Assembly: GCA_013350335.1 (NCBI GenBank)
Contig: CM023535.1
Span: forward strand, 26,752,617-26,816,616
From: Chimonanthus salicifolius
Lineage: Eukaryota > Streptophyta > Magnoliopsida > Laurales > Calycanthaceae
Direction: 5' to 3'
DNA length: 64,000 nt
Below the pieces are notes generated by a model. It saw only the letters and a list, made by a program, of their open reading frames with translations, had not been told where the DNA came from and ran no database searches. Positions 12,653 through 24,777 of this stretch are shown piece by piece. Both the position numbers and the translations under genes were made by a program. Numbering within the stretch: position 1 is the stretch's first letter; each line of letters starts with the position of its first letter.

Positions 12653-13535
12653 AAGTAGTAATAGATGTATAAGAGAAGACATATTTATCACATTTATTAA
12701 AAGCTAATAACCTCATTCTCAATAATTTTCTTTTACCTATTAAATCTTTTGGTTCCCATTTTATGAAAGGATTATGTGTATAGCAAATTGTTAAGACTAT
12801 TGTACTTTTGAAGTGGCTACTTTCAATTAATTGAATTGAATGATAAAGATAAGGATTATATCCAATGTTTTAAAAATCAGCACGTGAATTGAATTTTGTG
12901 AGTGAAAGATTGCGTTAAATAATATTTAACCATGGTCAAATTTGGTCAAACATGTGTCATGAAGTTATTATATAAATAATATTAAATTATTAATTAAAGT
13001 TTAATTGATGAGTTAAAATAAAAAATTTAAATAAAAACTATGATGTTGAAGTTTAAGACTCATAGTTCACAATTTTTTATGTGGACTTGACCCTTTTTTA
13101 TCCGTTTTTTCCGAGGAGGGTTTTTGAGAAAATGGGTCCAGTCGTGATTGAACCGATGGTTCAACTGTGGGCCGAGCCAGCTTTTAAAAACATTGATATA
13201 TTACATAAGAAAAATATAAAATCATTTCAAGTGGTCACTAATGTAAGCTCCTCTTGTCACTGGTACATTTAATTAAAATAAAGGTTGATGGATACAGAAA
13301 AGTCAGAAAAGAGGGTGAAACAAAGGAGTGGTCAGGGGTTGGTGGCAGTGAATTGTGGTGATTTGAATAATAAGTTGGATATGTGAGACTTTTCAACTGT
13401 GAGACAAATCTTTTTATAAAATAGATGATAAATTTTATATAAGTAAATCCATTTAATAAATAATTTTATAATTATAAAATATGTAATTTTTTATTATTAA
13501 TTGAAAATTTAAATTAATACAATTTTTACTTTTAA

Positions 13536-13537
13536 AT

Positions 13538-13594
<57 letters not shown>
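13536..13594. repeat. (CA)n(TA)n microsatellite
   Basis: A compound dinucleotide repeat: about 12 CA units run into about 16 TA units. Confidence 0.95.
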
Positions 13595-13597
<3 letters not shown>

Positions 13598-16500
13598 TAA
13601 AAATTTAAAAATTAAAAGATAAAATGACAAAATGAACATGAAACTTTATATGGCCGATTCTTTTTGTGTCATCCAATCCAGAAAAGTTTTAAAGCAATTG
13701 GAAAAGATTGCTCCAAGTCTAATATTTCCGACTCTCTCATGGGACCAGTGAGTCAGTGGTGGTGGTTTGTAATGTCCCACTGGCTCAGTGTTCTTGCCGT
13801 CTTCTTGGCCCCTGCGGAGTTGGTGAGATGTCTCTCTTCTGCAATGTGAGTTTATCGTAGTACAGGCCATCTGCCTGACTCAGGTGTACTTTAACCAATC
13901 AACTATTTGCTTCTGAATTTTGATAGTGTCCACGTGAAAGAAACATGAAATTAAGTGCAATGAATTTGGTTTGTTAAATGGTAGGTGCGATTCATTAAGG
14001 GCTTAATTTAGATAAAAATCAGCTCAATCCAATAAAAAAGCAATTCATAAAAAAAGAGTCTAATTTAAATTCAATTTAAATTGAGTTATTAATCCACTCA
14101 CATTTCATATTAGTGTGTTATTTCGTTTCACTCTTGTAAAAACAAGTCAAACTCACTTATTTAAGATGGTTGAGTTAAGAAAATTATTTTTTAATAAAGA
14201 TTTATAGCAAAAGGATTTTGAAAATTGGATAAAGATCAAATTATTAAATTGAAAAAAAGAATGATGAGTTAGAACATATATCTCAAGGTCTTGAGTTCGA
14301 TTAACGTTCAATTCTATCGGACTACTGCTTATGAAGTTAACCACTGTGTGTAGATTGGAAAGTTTACATAGATAAGTGATGAAAATATTCATATTATTAA
14401 AAAAAATATATATAGGGCTGACATGATTAGTCCTAATGTTTAATAATCACTTCATGAGTCGATCTATCTTAAGAAAAATTAGTTGTCTTATATGGATTTT
14501 AGAATTATCTCAAAATAGTTGTCTCATTTATATTGGAGTAGTATAAAGTGTGTTGAAAATTAATCAGAGCACATGAAGTGCTAGCCTATATAGAGAGTTC
14601 TTTAAAAAATACAAATATTTCAAATGAAACAACTAAAATGAGATAGATAGAGTAATAAATTTTACACTTTTTAAAGATTATTAAGGGTGAACAACTTCAA
14701 CCATTTACACTCGAGGATTATTAAGAGTTCGAACTTAAAAGAAAAAAATTTAAACATAGTAAAAGTCTGAGTTGAATTAATGTTGCTGAATTTTAATTTT
14801 TAGGACACTGATTAGTCGTTGAAAGATCAAAACAACTCCGTGAAATTGTTGTTGTGGGCCGTTGATAGGAGCACGCCTTATAAATTTGGTGCACTTGATA
14901 CAACGCCGTTACGCCTATATCGACCAATTATCGAGAGGGATACCCATCGTTCCAGCAACACAGAGTGGGCCCACATAAGTTGGAGTTCGGACGGCCTGGG
15001 CGGACCTTTCATGGTTTGTCGTGGTCTCGTGGAGACCTGGACATTGAGGCTTGGGGCCCAGCCCAGCAACTTGTCTAGGTAGTGAAGAAATGGGTGTTGT
15101 ACTTGTGCAATGGACCACCTTACCTACTTCTTCATGTGTACATGAAATTTTAGTAGGGCCCGGTCAAATTTTGTCAGTGCCAATTGCCAAAAGGCAACAA
15201 AAGGAAGCAGAAAATTTGCAAAAGAAAGAAAAGCAAATTAAAGTCACCACTCTACAATGTGAGCCACGTCCATTGAATGAATTTATACAAAACAAATGTA
15301 GCAATAGAGTGCAAATACATCTTGTCTTGCTTTAAGGTTGTGAGTTTGGTGTGGCTTAAAGTTATTGGATTCATCTGGAGGAGTTTTTCACTAGTATCTC
15401 ATGATTTCTTACCCATAAATTTAAAAAAAAAAAATTGTCACAAAAGACTTCATGTATTAAATCAAGCTGTTTATCATTTCTAAAGTGCTCCGATCATTAA
15501 GATAGTTCGACTTATTCAAAAATTATTATTATTTTTATACTATATAAATTATAGTTGTGATGAGATTTTTAATTATTCTTAATTTTTAATAAATTTTCTT
15601 TTTAAATATAGTAATGTATGATATTGTTTTAACATCACATTTAAAAAGGTTCAAGCAGTTTAACTTTGTTGTTGAACACTTGAACCTAATTAAACCAAAT
15701 TGTTATATAAAATGATTTATTTAATGATTCAATTTTTAAAGCATCAATTAAAGTAACAGACTAGCACATGATTTATATATAATTTCGCTAAACAATATGT
15801 TATATTAGGCTGTTGAATCGATGATGTTAAATTATGAAAGTTTATTTTATGAATGCCCTAATAGATGATCAATAAATGAAGAATACAAAATTTTGCATAA
15901 CAGCATTTAATTACTTTAAATAAGATGACAATTGGACATTATTTCAAAGACTTTAAATTTGGAGGTAGTTCGACTTTGGATAGCTTGTTTTAAAAATAAT
16001 TTCTCCACCCAATGAAAAATAATTATATGAAGTGGAAAATTTTCACTTGGAATGTCCACAAACTCATCTGGGGCTCCGCATTTGAATTGAAATTCTTCTC
16101 CTTTCGCACCTGTTTATCTTCCGTGAATTATATTTATATCTAATTTAAAGTCATTTCTAATTGATTTCATTGGTAGATTAAAAATTCATTTAAAACCGAC
16201 TCTAATGTCTGATTTTTAAGCACTTTAAAATCATGGTTTTTTCAAATCCAATTAGATCTATTTTTCTTTTATAAAAAAGTATATCCTGAAAAATACCTTT
16301 AAAACTTACCCATTTCCATACATTAGATCCCACCCTGAGGTCATTATACAAAGCCACTGTCACTCATGATTTCACATTAGAATTGAAAAATACAAGACAC
16401 GAGATGAAAGAAAGAAGAACAATTTTGCAGAATTTAGATTCTCTGTAGTTTAGAGAATATCAAAAGAATTGATTGAAAAATGGCAACCAACATTTCCGGA

Positions 16501-16941
16501 GGAAAATTACATCTTTTTAGAGGTTCTTTGTTTCTTTTCTTGACAAAAGCAATGCCATAAAAATTTTTATATTAGGTGTCCATTCATATTATCCGCTATG
16601 AAATCCAGTCCTGTGTTGGAATGTGAAAACTTGGTATTTTTGTTATTTACATCAAAATGTTTACTTTCATTGAAAATAACTAGTGTTGTCTTGAGGGTAA
16701 GAAGAATCTCTCTTTTCTTCATTAAATTTTTTTAACCCGGACCTCACCTCCCACCTACACTACGTGGGAAATGATTTCTTAGAAGGAAAGAGAAATGTCT
16801 TATTTCTTGTATTATTATTAAAAAAAAAACCATTTCTCCATTGAAGAGAGAGAGAAGAGTATCATTTTCTATCCACTTTATTCTTCATAATTAGAAAATA
16901 ACAAACAACACATTAGGCATTACAACACACCCAACATGATG

Positions 16942-17176
16942 CACCTTGTAACAGCCGTACATTGTCGCACCGATACACACTCTGTCACGAGTGTTATGTA
17001 TTGGTAAAAGTTACACACTGTGTACCTTTATTTCTTTCATTCTTCACATGTGTGCAGTAAAAAACGACCGTTACACACTGTATATATTTATGGAGGAGAG
17101 AGAATCCATAACGGCCGTTACGGGACATTACGCACTGTATCGGTGCAACGGCTGTAACGGCCATTACAACACGGTG
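16942..17176. mobile_element. Palindromic MITE-like sequence
   Basis: The ends are inverted copies: the left begins CACCTTGTAACAGCCGT and the complement of the right begins CACCGTGTTGTAATGG. Both arms hold CGGTGC and TGTAAC blocks (GTATCGGTGCAACGGC at the right, GTCGCACCGATACAC at the left). Copies of the CGGCCGTTACGG type are common in plant genomes as Mutator-like MITEs. I found no matching target duplication. Confidence 0.4.
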
Positions 17177-18094
17177 CACGTTTTTTTAACTCCAAGTTGA
17201 GACGCACGATAATCAAGGCCATTCATTCAATTTATTTCGAATTAATTTTTTAATTCTTATGTTTTTCTTTAAAATGGAATTCAATTTTTATTTCATAAGA
17301 TATTCGCTTTCCACCTATAGCGATCTTTTATCTTGGCTTTTAATAAACATATGATGGGATGTCATCCAGTGGAGTCGGAGAACGCATCTTTATGTGTGAG
17401 CAGTTTATTTAGATTTTATCTTCTAAATTAAAGTAATTATTAATGTTAGGTGTTAAAATTTTATATTATGAGTTTAATTATATTTATGTGAAATAAGTAA
17501 TTATTTTGTGAAAAAGAAATTGTTGAATTCAATTATGTACACTAATTTTGGATAAATAGAATACATAGTTCTAAAGATAAAGATTGATATTAATAAAACT
17601 GAATTCAGCCTAGTCCTAGTTTAATTCTCTCAAAACTTCATCGAAACAAGCACTCACACCAGATTGAGAAGAGAATACCTGCTCAACTTTGATTGAATTG
17701 GATGACTGACATGATTACATCAATCTAAAAAAATTCTATATAAAAGTAAAATTTTAAATTTAATACTCAACAATTCATTATGTGATTTTATATTTAATAA
17801 AAAAAATTATATGAAATCTGAGTCTTGAGATTCAAAAACTTTCTTTTATTAAATATGAATTTTGAGCTCTATAACTATACCAAATCAGGAACCTACAGTA
17901 CAATTAGTGGAGATTCATTAGTATGGTTTAGATATTACTGGTTGAAGTTTCATATGGATATTAGATAGGGCATTCGATCTAGTGAAAGTATTTGTCAAAT
18001 CTAAATATTTACTAGATTAATAAAATAAATAGTTATATAATAATTATGACGATGATGAACTATGTCAAAAGTTCAATTCTATTATCAATGTTGT

Positions 18095-18345
18095 AATCTA
18101 AGGTGATAATATCGGCCAATACATATTGTACGACTGATATGTATCAATTTTTTCAATGCCGATTCATTTCGGCCGTTAGGATATGTATCGGCTCAGGGAA
18201 GAAGATATCACCGTATTGTATTGGCCCAAAATATCGGCTGATATTTTATTTTTTTAAAAAAAATCAGTTTTGGTGCTAGGCTCCACTAAAATATCGGCCA
18301 TGATATCAGTTGATATTAAAATATCGGCTGACGCCGATATTTGTA
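18095..18345. repeat. AATATCGGC-rich inverted repeats, possible MITE remnant
   Basis: The blocks AATATCGGC and GCCGATATT recur in both orientations, with CGGCCGTTAGG between. This resembles degenerate palindromic Mutator-like MITEs. The borders and any target duplication cannot be fixed by eye. Confidence 0.3.
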
Positions 18346-18681
18346 TTTTTTCCAGAAAAAATATATATTTAAAAAAAATTATGTTTTTTATTTTATTTAA
18401 TTCAGATAAAATTTAAAAGAAAAAGAAAAAAAACCAGCCGAACTTTTTATTCTAAGGAAAGAGAAGAGAGAATCATCTCGCCCGATATATCCGGAGAGGC
18501 GTTTTTTGAACCCCTTATTGTAACGGGGTATGGCACCACTTAGCTTTCGGAATTGGCCTGCAGTCTTCACTCTTCAGTGATAGGGCTCATCAAAAGCCAT
18601 CTATTAGCGTCTTGAAATTTAATCTTGGGATTGTTATTTTTATTAATTAAGTTATTAGAACAAAATACTGTTGTGCATCTT

Positions 18682-18754
18682 GTCGTTTTAGCTCAGCCGG
18701 TAGAGCGCATGGCTTTTAACCATGTGGTCGTTGGCTCGATTCCCACAGACGGCG
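18682..18754 (+). pseudogene. tRNA-Lys(TTT), diverged copy
   Basis: A 73-nt tRNA-like sequence with anticodon TTT at 18715-18717. Compared with the intact copy 177 bp downstream it has four substitutions. Two in the 5' acceptor strand leave G-T wobble pairs. One puts a T-C mismatch in the T stem. One changes the B box from GGTTCGATTCC to GGCTCGATTCC, losing the first T of the TTC motif. A short TTTT run follows at 18765. It may still be transcribed weakly, but the T arm is damaged. Confidence 0.7.
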
Positions 18755-18858
18755 GCTGGCTTGAAATTTTGACTTCTCACCAACGCTATTTTTGGTTTGA
18801 AATTTAATCTTGCGATTATTATCTACATTAGTTAAGTTATTAATCAATTGTTCATCTC

Positions 18859-18931
18859 GCCGTCTTAGCTCAGCCGGTAGAGCGCATGGCTTTTAACCAT
18901 GTGGTCGTGGGTTCGATTCCCACAGACGGCG
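18859..18931 (+). tRNA. tRNA-Lys-TTT: tRNA-Lys(TTT)
   Basis: A complete cloverleaf of 73 nt without intron. The acceptor stem GCCGTCT pairs with AGACGGC, and G is the discriminator base. The D arm/A box is TAGCTCAGCCGGTAGAGC. The anticodon stem CATGG/CCATG closes loop CTTTTAA with anticodon TTT at 18892-18894. The T arm GTGGG/CCCAC closes TTCGATT, with B box GGTTCGATTCC. No CCA is encoded, as expected for a nuclear gene. It decodes AAA and AAG lysine codons. Confidence 0.95.
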
Positions 18932-18945
18932 GCTGGCTTGATTTC

Positions 18946-18961
18946 TTTTTTTTTTTTTTTT
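18946..18961 (+). terminator. Pol III T-run terminator
   Basis: An uninterrupted run of 16 T residues begins 15 bases after the tRNA-Lys 3' end, a strong RNA polymerase III termination signal. Confidence 0.8.
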
Positions 18962-19768
18962 AATAAAAAAGAGATATTTATCCCATGGCTTATATTGATT
19001 TTTTTATATAAAAAGGAGAGATGGAAAATACAAATATTGGCCCACGGCTTATATATGAATTTTCTTTTTTACAAAAAAGAGATATCTCAGTTTAAAAAAT
19101 CCAAGATATCTTGGCTAATACGTTTTTGCTTAAGGGTGGATAAGATTATGCTCCATTTTTTACCAATGTCATGCATTTTTATACAGTACAACTATAAGAG
19201 GGAAAAACAATTCCAAGTGAAAAATTAATTTTAATAAAAAATTGCACAAAAATACAATGTTGACAGAAAACATTTATGTTTATTGTTTATTATTTAGTTA
19301 AGGCACGTTTGAAAAGGTTAGATATTATAGTTTGTTGTTTAGAATTTAATTAAGACATATCTTTAATTAGAGTCTTGTGTACTTTTAAAAAATAGTCCTC
19401 TTTAAATTTAGGACAACCTATTAAGTGATACAATCTTTTTTTTTGTGAGTGGTAACGATTTTTTTTATTTTTTTAATTTGAAGAAAAGATAAAACAATAA
19501 AATGCTAACCAGAGTCAAAGAGATGAAGACCCGGAGAAACCAAACAAAGGAAAAAAGAAAAAGCCACATCTTAAACCAAGTCTCCATAAAAACAGGCAAA
19601 AGAGAAATCCGACCCTCCCCCAGACCGAGCACCCAAGGACCCATAACAGCCATGAAAGGAACATCATTTGGAACGTGATCGAACTCCCAATCTCTTTCTT
19701 AATCTTATTTGCTGAGAAGAGAGAATGGGACTAGCAACTCTTTTCCTATCGAAAGAATAAACCTTAGC
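18962..19768. other. Intergenic, nothing recognised
   Basis: AT-rich with no supported gene. A purine-rich stretch at 19490-19650 with a 62-codon minus-strand frame may be old transposon sequence, but no motif identifies it. Confidence 0.45.
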
Positions 19769-22700
19769 CCAATTTTGTGGTTTTGGAGATGTCAGATTTT
19801 GACGACATCTTGGGGATGGATTGGTTGTCCTTCCATCAGGTCACCTTGGACTGTTATCTTGGGCGAGTAACAGGTCGTACGCTCACAGGTGATGTGTTCG
19901 TTGAGAAGCTTAGCTCGACCTTCAGTCCGACAGTGGGGGAGTTGTGCAGTTTGGTGGCGAGTTTGAGTTGGGAAGGTTTGGGGCCAGTAGGTGTCTAGCT
20001 GCCTCGCGTGGTTCGAGAGTTTCCAGACGTTTTTCCAGAGACGCTCCCGGGATTACAACCACACCGAGAGGTGGAGTTCGTTATTGACCTGCTACCTGGT
20101 ACGTCACCCATCACCATCACTCCTTATGGGATGGCACCAACAGAGACTTTGAAATTGGAGAGACAGCTCAGGGAGCTAGAGACCTTGGCTTCATTCGACA
20201 CAACACTTCATCTTGGGGGGCACCGGCGTTGTTTGCCAAGAAAAAAAATGGCTCCATGAGACTGTGCATCGACTATCGGTAATTGAACAGAGTTACAGTG
20301 AAGAACAAGTATCCTTTGCCAAGAATCGATGATCTGTTTGACCAGTTGTGAGGGTCTAAGTGCTTCTGCAAGATAGACCTTCGTTCAGGTTACCATCAAG
20401 TGAGAGTATGGGAGTGTGATATTGAGAAGACCGTTTTCCGCATTCGTTTTGGACTCTTTGAGTTTGTGGTGATGCCTTTTGGGGTGACTAATGCCCCTGC
20501 GATGTTCATGGCCCTGATGAACATAATTTTCAGGCCGTATCTGGATCGGTTTGTAGTGGTGTTCATCGACGATATCTTGATATATTCAGCATCGGAGGAG
20601 GACCATGAGCAACATCTGAAGATAGTACTCCGAGTCTTGAGGGATCACAAGCTTTATGCAAAGTACAGCAAGTGTGAGTTTTGGTTGCTAGAGGTTCAGT
20701 TTCTTGGACGCGTGGTGTCAGCTGATGGTGTGGCCATGGATCCAGCTAAAGTTGAGGTTGTTCTGAGTTGGGAGCCACCGCGAAGTGTGATTGAAATCCG
20801 CAGTTTTTTGGGTTTTGAGGGCTACTACAGACGGTTCATCAAGAATTTCTCCAAGATTGCCACACCCATGACAAGGTTGACCAGCAAGGATGTGCAATTC
20901 ATCTGGGACGAAGCCTGTTAGACAACCTTCCAGAGATTGAAGAAGAGTTTGACTACTGCTCCAGTGTTGATAGTACCAGAGAGGGGTCGTCACTATGCGG
21001 TCTACTGTGATGCTTGCGGTGATGGTTTGGGTTGTGTTTTGATGCAGGATGGAAAGGTGGTACCTTACGGATCAAGACAGCTTAAGACCCATGAACAGAA
21101 TTATCCTACTCATGATTTGGAGTTAGTGGCTGTAGTTTTTGCGCTTAAGGTGTGGAGACATTACTTATACGGGGATAGGTTCGAAGTTTTCTCAGATCAC
21201 CATAGCCTAAAGTATTTATCACACAGCAGGAGTTGAATATGAGACAAAGACGGTGAATAGAATACCTTGGTGACTACGACTTCGTGTTGTCTTACCACCC
21301 GGGTAAAGCAAACGTAGTTGCAGACGCCTCGAGTCGCAGGACGAGGGTGGCCCTATCAAGTTTGATCGGTGAACACAAAGCATCTAGGCTTTGCAGCATG
21401 GTTGTTTAGCTAGGGATTTATGATAGAGTTTTGAGAGCTCAGCAAACGGATGAGAGATGCATTGCATTGAGGAACGCCGTGGCCAGTGGCAATGGACCTT
21501 TTGGATGGTCTATTAGGCGAGATGGTGATTTGACCTTTCAGGGCAGACTTTTTGTACCCTTATCGGAGCAGTGTCGCAAGGAGGTATTACGACACTTTCA
21601 CCACTCCAGATTCGCCGTGCATCCGGGTCGTACAAAGATGTACCACGACTTACATCAACAGTTCTGGTGGAGGAGTATGAAAAGAGCAGTAGCCGAGTTT
21701 GTGACCCACTGTTTGACTTGTCAGCAAGTCAAAATAGAACACTTGAGACCTGCTGGCAAGTTTCAGCCACTCCCTGTCCCCGATTGGAAGTGGGACCACA
21801 TTACTATGGACTTCATGACTGGTTTATCGAAGTCATCTCAGAGACATGATGCAGTGTGGGTCATAGTGGATCGATTGACTAAGTCGGCCCGTTTTATTGG
21901 TATAAAGACAAATGATTCTCTCGAGACTTTGAGTCAGATATATTTGACGAATATTGTCACACTACACGGTGTGCCTAAGTCAATTGTTTCGGATCGGGAT
22001 CCGAGATTTGTCTCTCGGTTCTAGCAGAGCTTGCAGCAAGAGTTGGGCACACAACTATGTTTTAGTACAGCCTTCCACCCCCAGATAGATGGTCAGTCAT
22101 AGCGGACCATTCAGATCTTAGAGGATATGCTCCGGGCTTGTGTTTTGGACTATGGCGGTGGCTGGGAAAGCCACTTACATTTGGTTGAATTTGTTTACAA
22201 TAACAGCTATCAGTCCAGTATCAAGATGACACCACATGAGGCCTTGTATGGCAGGCCGTGCAGATCACCCTTATGTGGGGCAGAGACTAGTGGTACAGTG
22301 ATGTCAGGACCAGAGATGATTCGGGAGATTACTGAGCAGGTGAGATAGATTAGGCAGAGGTTATTGACTGCCCAGAGTCGACAGAAGAGTTACGCCGATC
22401 GTCGGAGGGTGCTTGAGTTTTCCATTGGAGACCGCGTCTTCCTTCGGGTTTCGTCCCGTGATGGTCCGTTTGAAGTGATAGAGAGGATCAGGGAAGGGGT
22501 TTATAGACTTGCACTTCCTCCGAGTCTCGCCCGAGTGCATAACGTCTTCCATATTTCAATGCTTCAGAAGTATCATCAGGATCCGTCGCACGTGATTAAA
22601 TTAGAAGATGTGGAAATCAATGAGGATGTTACCTATAAGGAAGGACTAGAGCGGATCGAGGGTTCTAGAGAGCAGAGGCTTTGTGGCAAGACCATCCGCT

Positions 22701-22835
22701 TGGTTTTAGTGGTTTGGCAACGCAAAGGCAGGGAGACTCTTATTTGGGAAAATGAGGCAACAATGCAGAAACAATTTCTAGCCTTATTTGAAACTAGAGG
22801 TATGAGTTCAGTTTCAAATTCAAGGACGAATTTCT
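19769..22835 (+). pseudogene. Ty3/gypsy pol remnant, chromovirus (Tekay/Del-like)
   Basis: A decayed, 5'-truncated retrotransposon polyprotein: gag and most of the protease are missing. Order seen: protease end (DILGMDWL, about 19790); reverse transcriptase N part ([14 protein letters not shown]) and core with active site FIDD at 20562-20573; RNase H ([13 protein letters not shown], 21001); integrase zinc finger (HFHHSR...HCLTC, 21592-21720) and core ([15 protein letters not shown]); and a C-terminal segment resembling a chromodomain (EDVTYKEGLERI...QRKGRETLIWE). In-frame stops occur at 19996, 20280, 20349, 20919, 21254, 21407, 22022, about 22097 and 22346, with frameshifts near 20186 and 21230. 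It cannot make functional protein. The PPT and 3' LTR follow directly. Confidence 0.92.
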
Positions 22836-23072
22836 TTAAAGGGGGTAGTGTTGTAATGACCCGTCCCGAATTTTCTAAATTTCGAAGAGATTTTCGAATC
22901 TCTGAGTTGTTTTAGGGACCTTGGTAACAATGAAGAGAGTGTGGGAGCCATGGTGGGCCCAATTTACCTGTTTTCGAGTTCGGGAACTCGAAGGGAATTT
23001 TGGTAATTTTATAATTATTGCGTATTTATCATGAAAACTTGTTAAAAAGTCACACATTTTCTCGCTCGAGAT
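22836..23072 (+). mobile_element. PPT and truncated 3' LTR of the plus-strand gypsy element
   Basis: The purine tract AAAGGGGGTAGTG ends at about 22850, and the LTR starts at 22852 with TGTAATGACCCGTCCCG. About 220 bp of LTR align with the first part of the minus-strand LTR at 24777 downwards (shared GGTGGGCCC, GAACTCGAAGG, TTTTGGTAATTTT blocks). The copy then stops near 23072, where the same LTR begins in opposite orientation. The junction position is approximate. Confidence 0.75.
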
Positions 23073-24777
23073 GAAACGAATATCAACAACATACCTCATC
23101 ATGCGGCCAACAACACATAACAGTGCCTAAACACACATCTCTATGCCCAACAAGTAATTACATTTGCATCTTATGTGTGAACACGCAATGCATCATGACA
23201 TCTTCAAAATATCGTTTTCAATATCCATTTAACACTTGTCTCATTCTCATCATACTATCATATGTGTATTATGATCAAACACAAACATGTTTTCAACAAT
23301 TTCCAAGCATCAATAACCATCCATTTATATAGAATTCTCCATTAATCGCATATAATTAACATGGGTGTACCCGAACGGATTCCTTGCTACATACTCATTT
23401 CAATGGTTCCTTTACCGAGTGGCTTAATAAATGAAGGGTCTCATTCATGTCATTCCATGTCCAAAGTTGCAGGTTAAGGATGCGAATGCATGTTGAAACA
23501 GTGATAAGTCCCCTCACAATGTGTGAAGTATAAAATCCGAATCGAGCAAGTGGCTTGATGGGAGCTCAATCTGTTGAAACAAGGAAGAACGAAATAAACA
23601 AATAAGGTAAAAAAAGAGGCTAAAATGAGACTGGGCTGAAAAAGGGTCTAAGACTTTGCTGGGCCTGAAAACGGGCCGGACCCAAAGGATTGGGTCAAGT
23701 TTGGTTGGGTCGGGCAAGGGAGTGGGCCGGACTTGAGTTTGGGCATTGATTGGGGTCGAGACCGAGTCTGGGCCTGGACTGGGCCAGGTCCGAACTAGGT
23801 TTGCCGGGTCGGATCTAGGCCAGTGGGCCAAACAGATGGGTCAAGAGCTAGGTCCAAGGGTCGGGTTAACCCTAGGGGCCAACCGAGTTGACTAGAGACT
23901 CGGTGACTCGACTTCGTCACTCGACTGAGCTGAAAGAAAGGGAAAAGAATTGGGGAAAACCCAAGAAAACAGGGAAATAAGCGGAAAACATGGAAAATCA
24001 GTGAAGAAATCAAAGGAAAGAAGGGAAAACGGGGAAAGTTAAGGAATCAAGGAAATCACGAGAAAATTGTAGAAATCCAGAGAGAAAAGAGGAGGAGAAA
24101 AGATGCGAAGCGAGGGTACTTGGAAACGGTTGCCATTGCGGGTCGGCGGCTGGAGGCGGAGGGGGAAAAAACTAGGCGAACACCCCATCGTTTGGGTGCG
24201 GAAGAAAGGAACACGGCGGCAACATGGGTTGGCTGAGGGGAAGAAGAAAAAGAGGGGAGAGAAAGAGATAGAGGAGGGTTACCAGAGAGAGAATAGAGGT
24301 AGCGGTGGCGGTGGCTTCAGGACGGGGGAGGATAGAGCTTAGGGTTAGGATTTTGGGCGGTAATAAGTGAAATAGAGAATGGATTGCAAAATGGGGAAGT
24401 AGGTTGCGGCACTGTAGCAATTCGCTACAGTGCTGCAGAAGGGATGGTTTTAAGTTAGGGTTTGGGGGGTTTGGGTTTAGGGTTTGCTTTGAAAATTTCT
24501 TTTCAAAAGGGGTAAAATAATAAGATTGAAAACTCGACAAAAATTTCGAATACTGAATGTCAAGCGTGAAAACATGTGATTTTCAACAATTCTTTTCGAT
24601 AATATACATAATCACAAAATTACCAAAATGTCCCTTTGAGTTCCCGAACTTGAAATCAAGCAAACTGGGGCCCACCACGGAGCCCATACCACCCTCAATG
24701 CTACCAAAGCACCAAAATACAACTCGGGGATCCACAAAAAACTCTAAGACCCCGAACTATCGAGTCGGGTCATTACA
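23073..24777 (-). mobile_element. 3' LTR of minus-strand Tekay/Del-like element (left end lost)
   Basis: Read on the minus strand the LTR begins at 24777 with TGTAATGACCCGACTCG, directly after a polypurine tract (AAGGGGATAGTG at 24778-24792). It is colinear with 34127-35481 plus 38483-38861, the other LTR of the same element, over about 1.7 kb. It contains the imperfect palindrome GCACTGTAGC/GCTACAGTGC (24410-24432). The left end is not a clean TG/CA terminus; it abuts the truncated plus-strand LTR. The 122-codon and 105-codon frames here are LTR sequence, not genes. Confidence 0.75.

Larger units (their letters stand above)
12536..16941. other. AT-rich intergenic DNA, no gene recognised
   Basis: Apart from two microsatellites I see no gene. 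Open frames at 13.6-13.9 kb and 14.8-15.4 kb are short, overlap on both strands and match no family I recognise. Confidence 0.5.
18603..18950 (+). repeat. Tandem duplication carrying tRNA-Lys genes
   Basis: Two direct copies of a 177-185 bp unit each hold TTGAAATTTAATCTTG, then about 60 bases of similar AT-rich leader, then a tRNA-Lys(TTT) sequence and GGCGGCTGGCTTGA. The offset is 177 at the tRNAs and about 185 at the leader, so small indels have built up. Confidence 0.85.

Noticed and set aside
13646..13870. Overlapping frames on both strands as a small gene
   Set aside because: Neither has recognisable homology, start context or splice structure; likely chance.
14262..14402. Possible SINE (GAGTTCGATTAAC followed by an A-run)
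   Set aside because: Only a B-box-like motif is convincing; the A box and duplication are missing.
18682..18931. Inserted plastid DNA as source of the tRNA-Lys
   Set aside because: Plastid trnK has a long intron with matK and a different sequence; this gene is intronless and of nuclear type.
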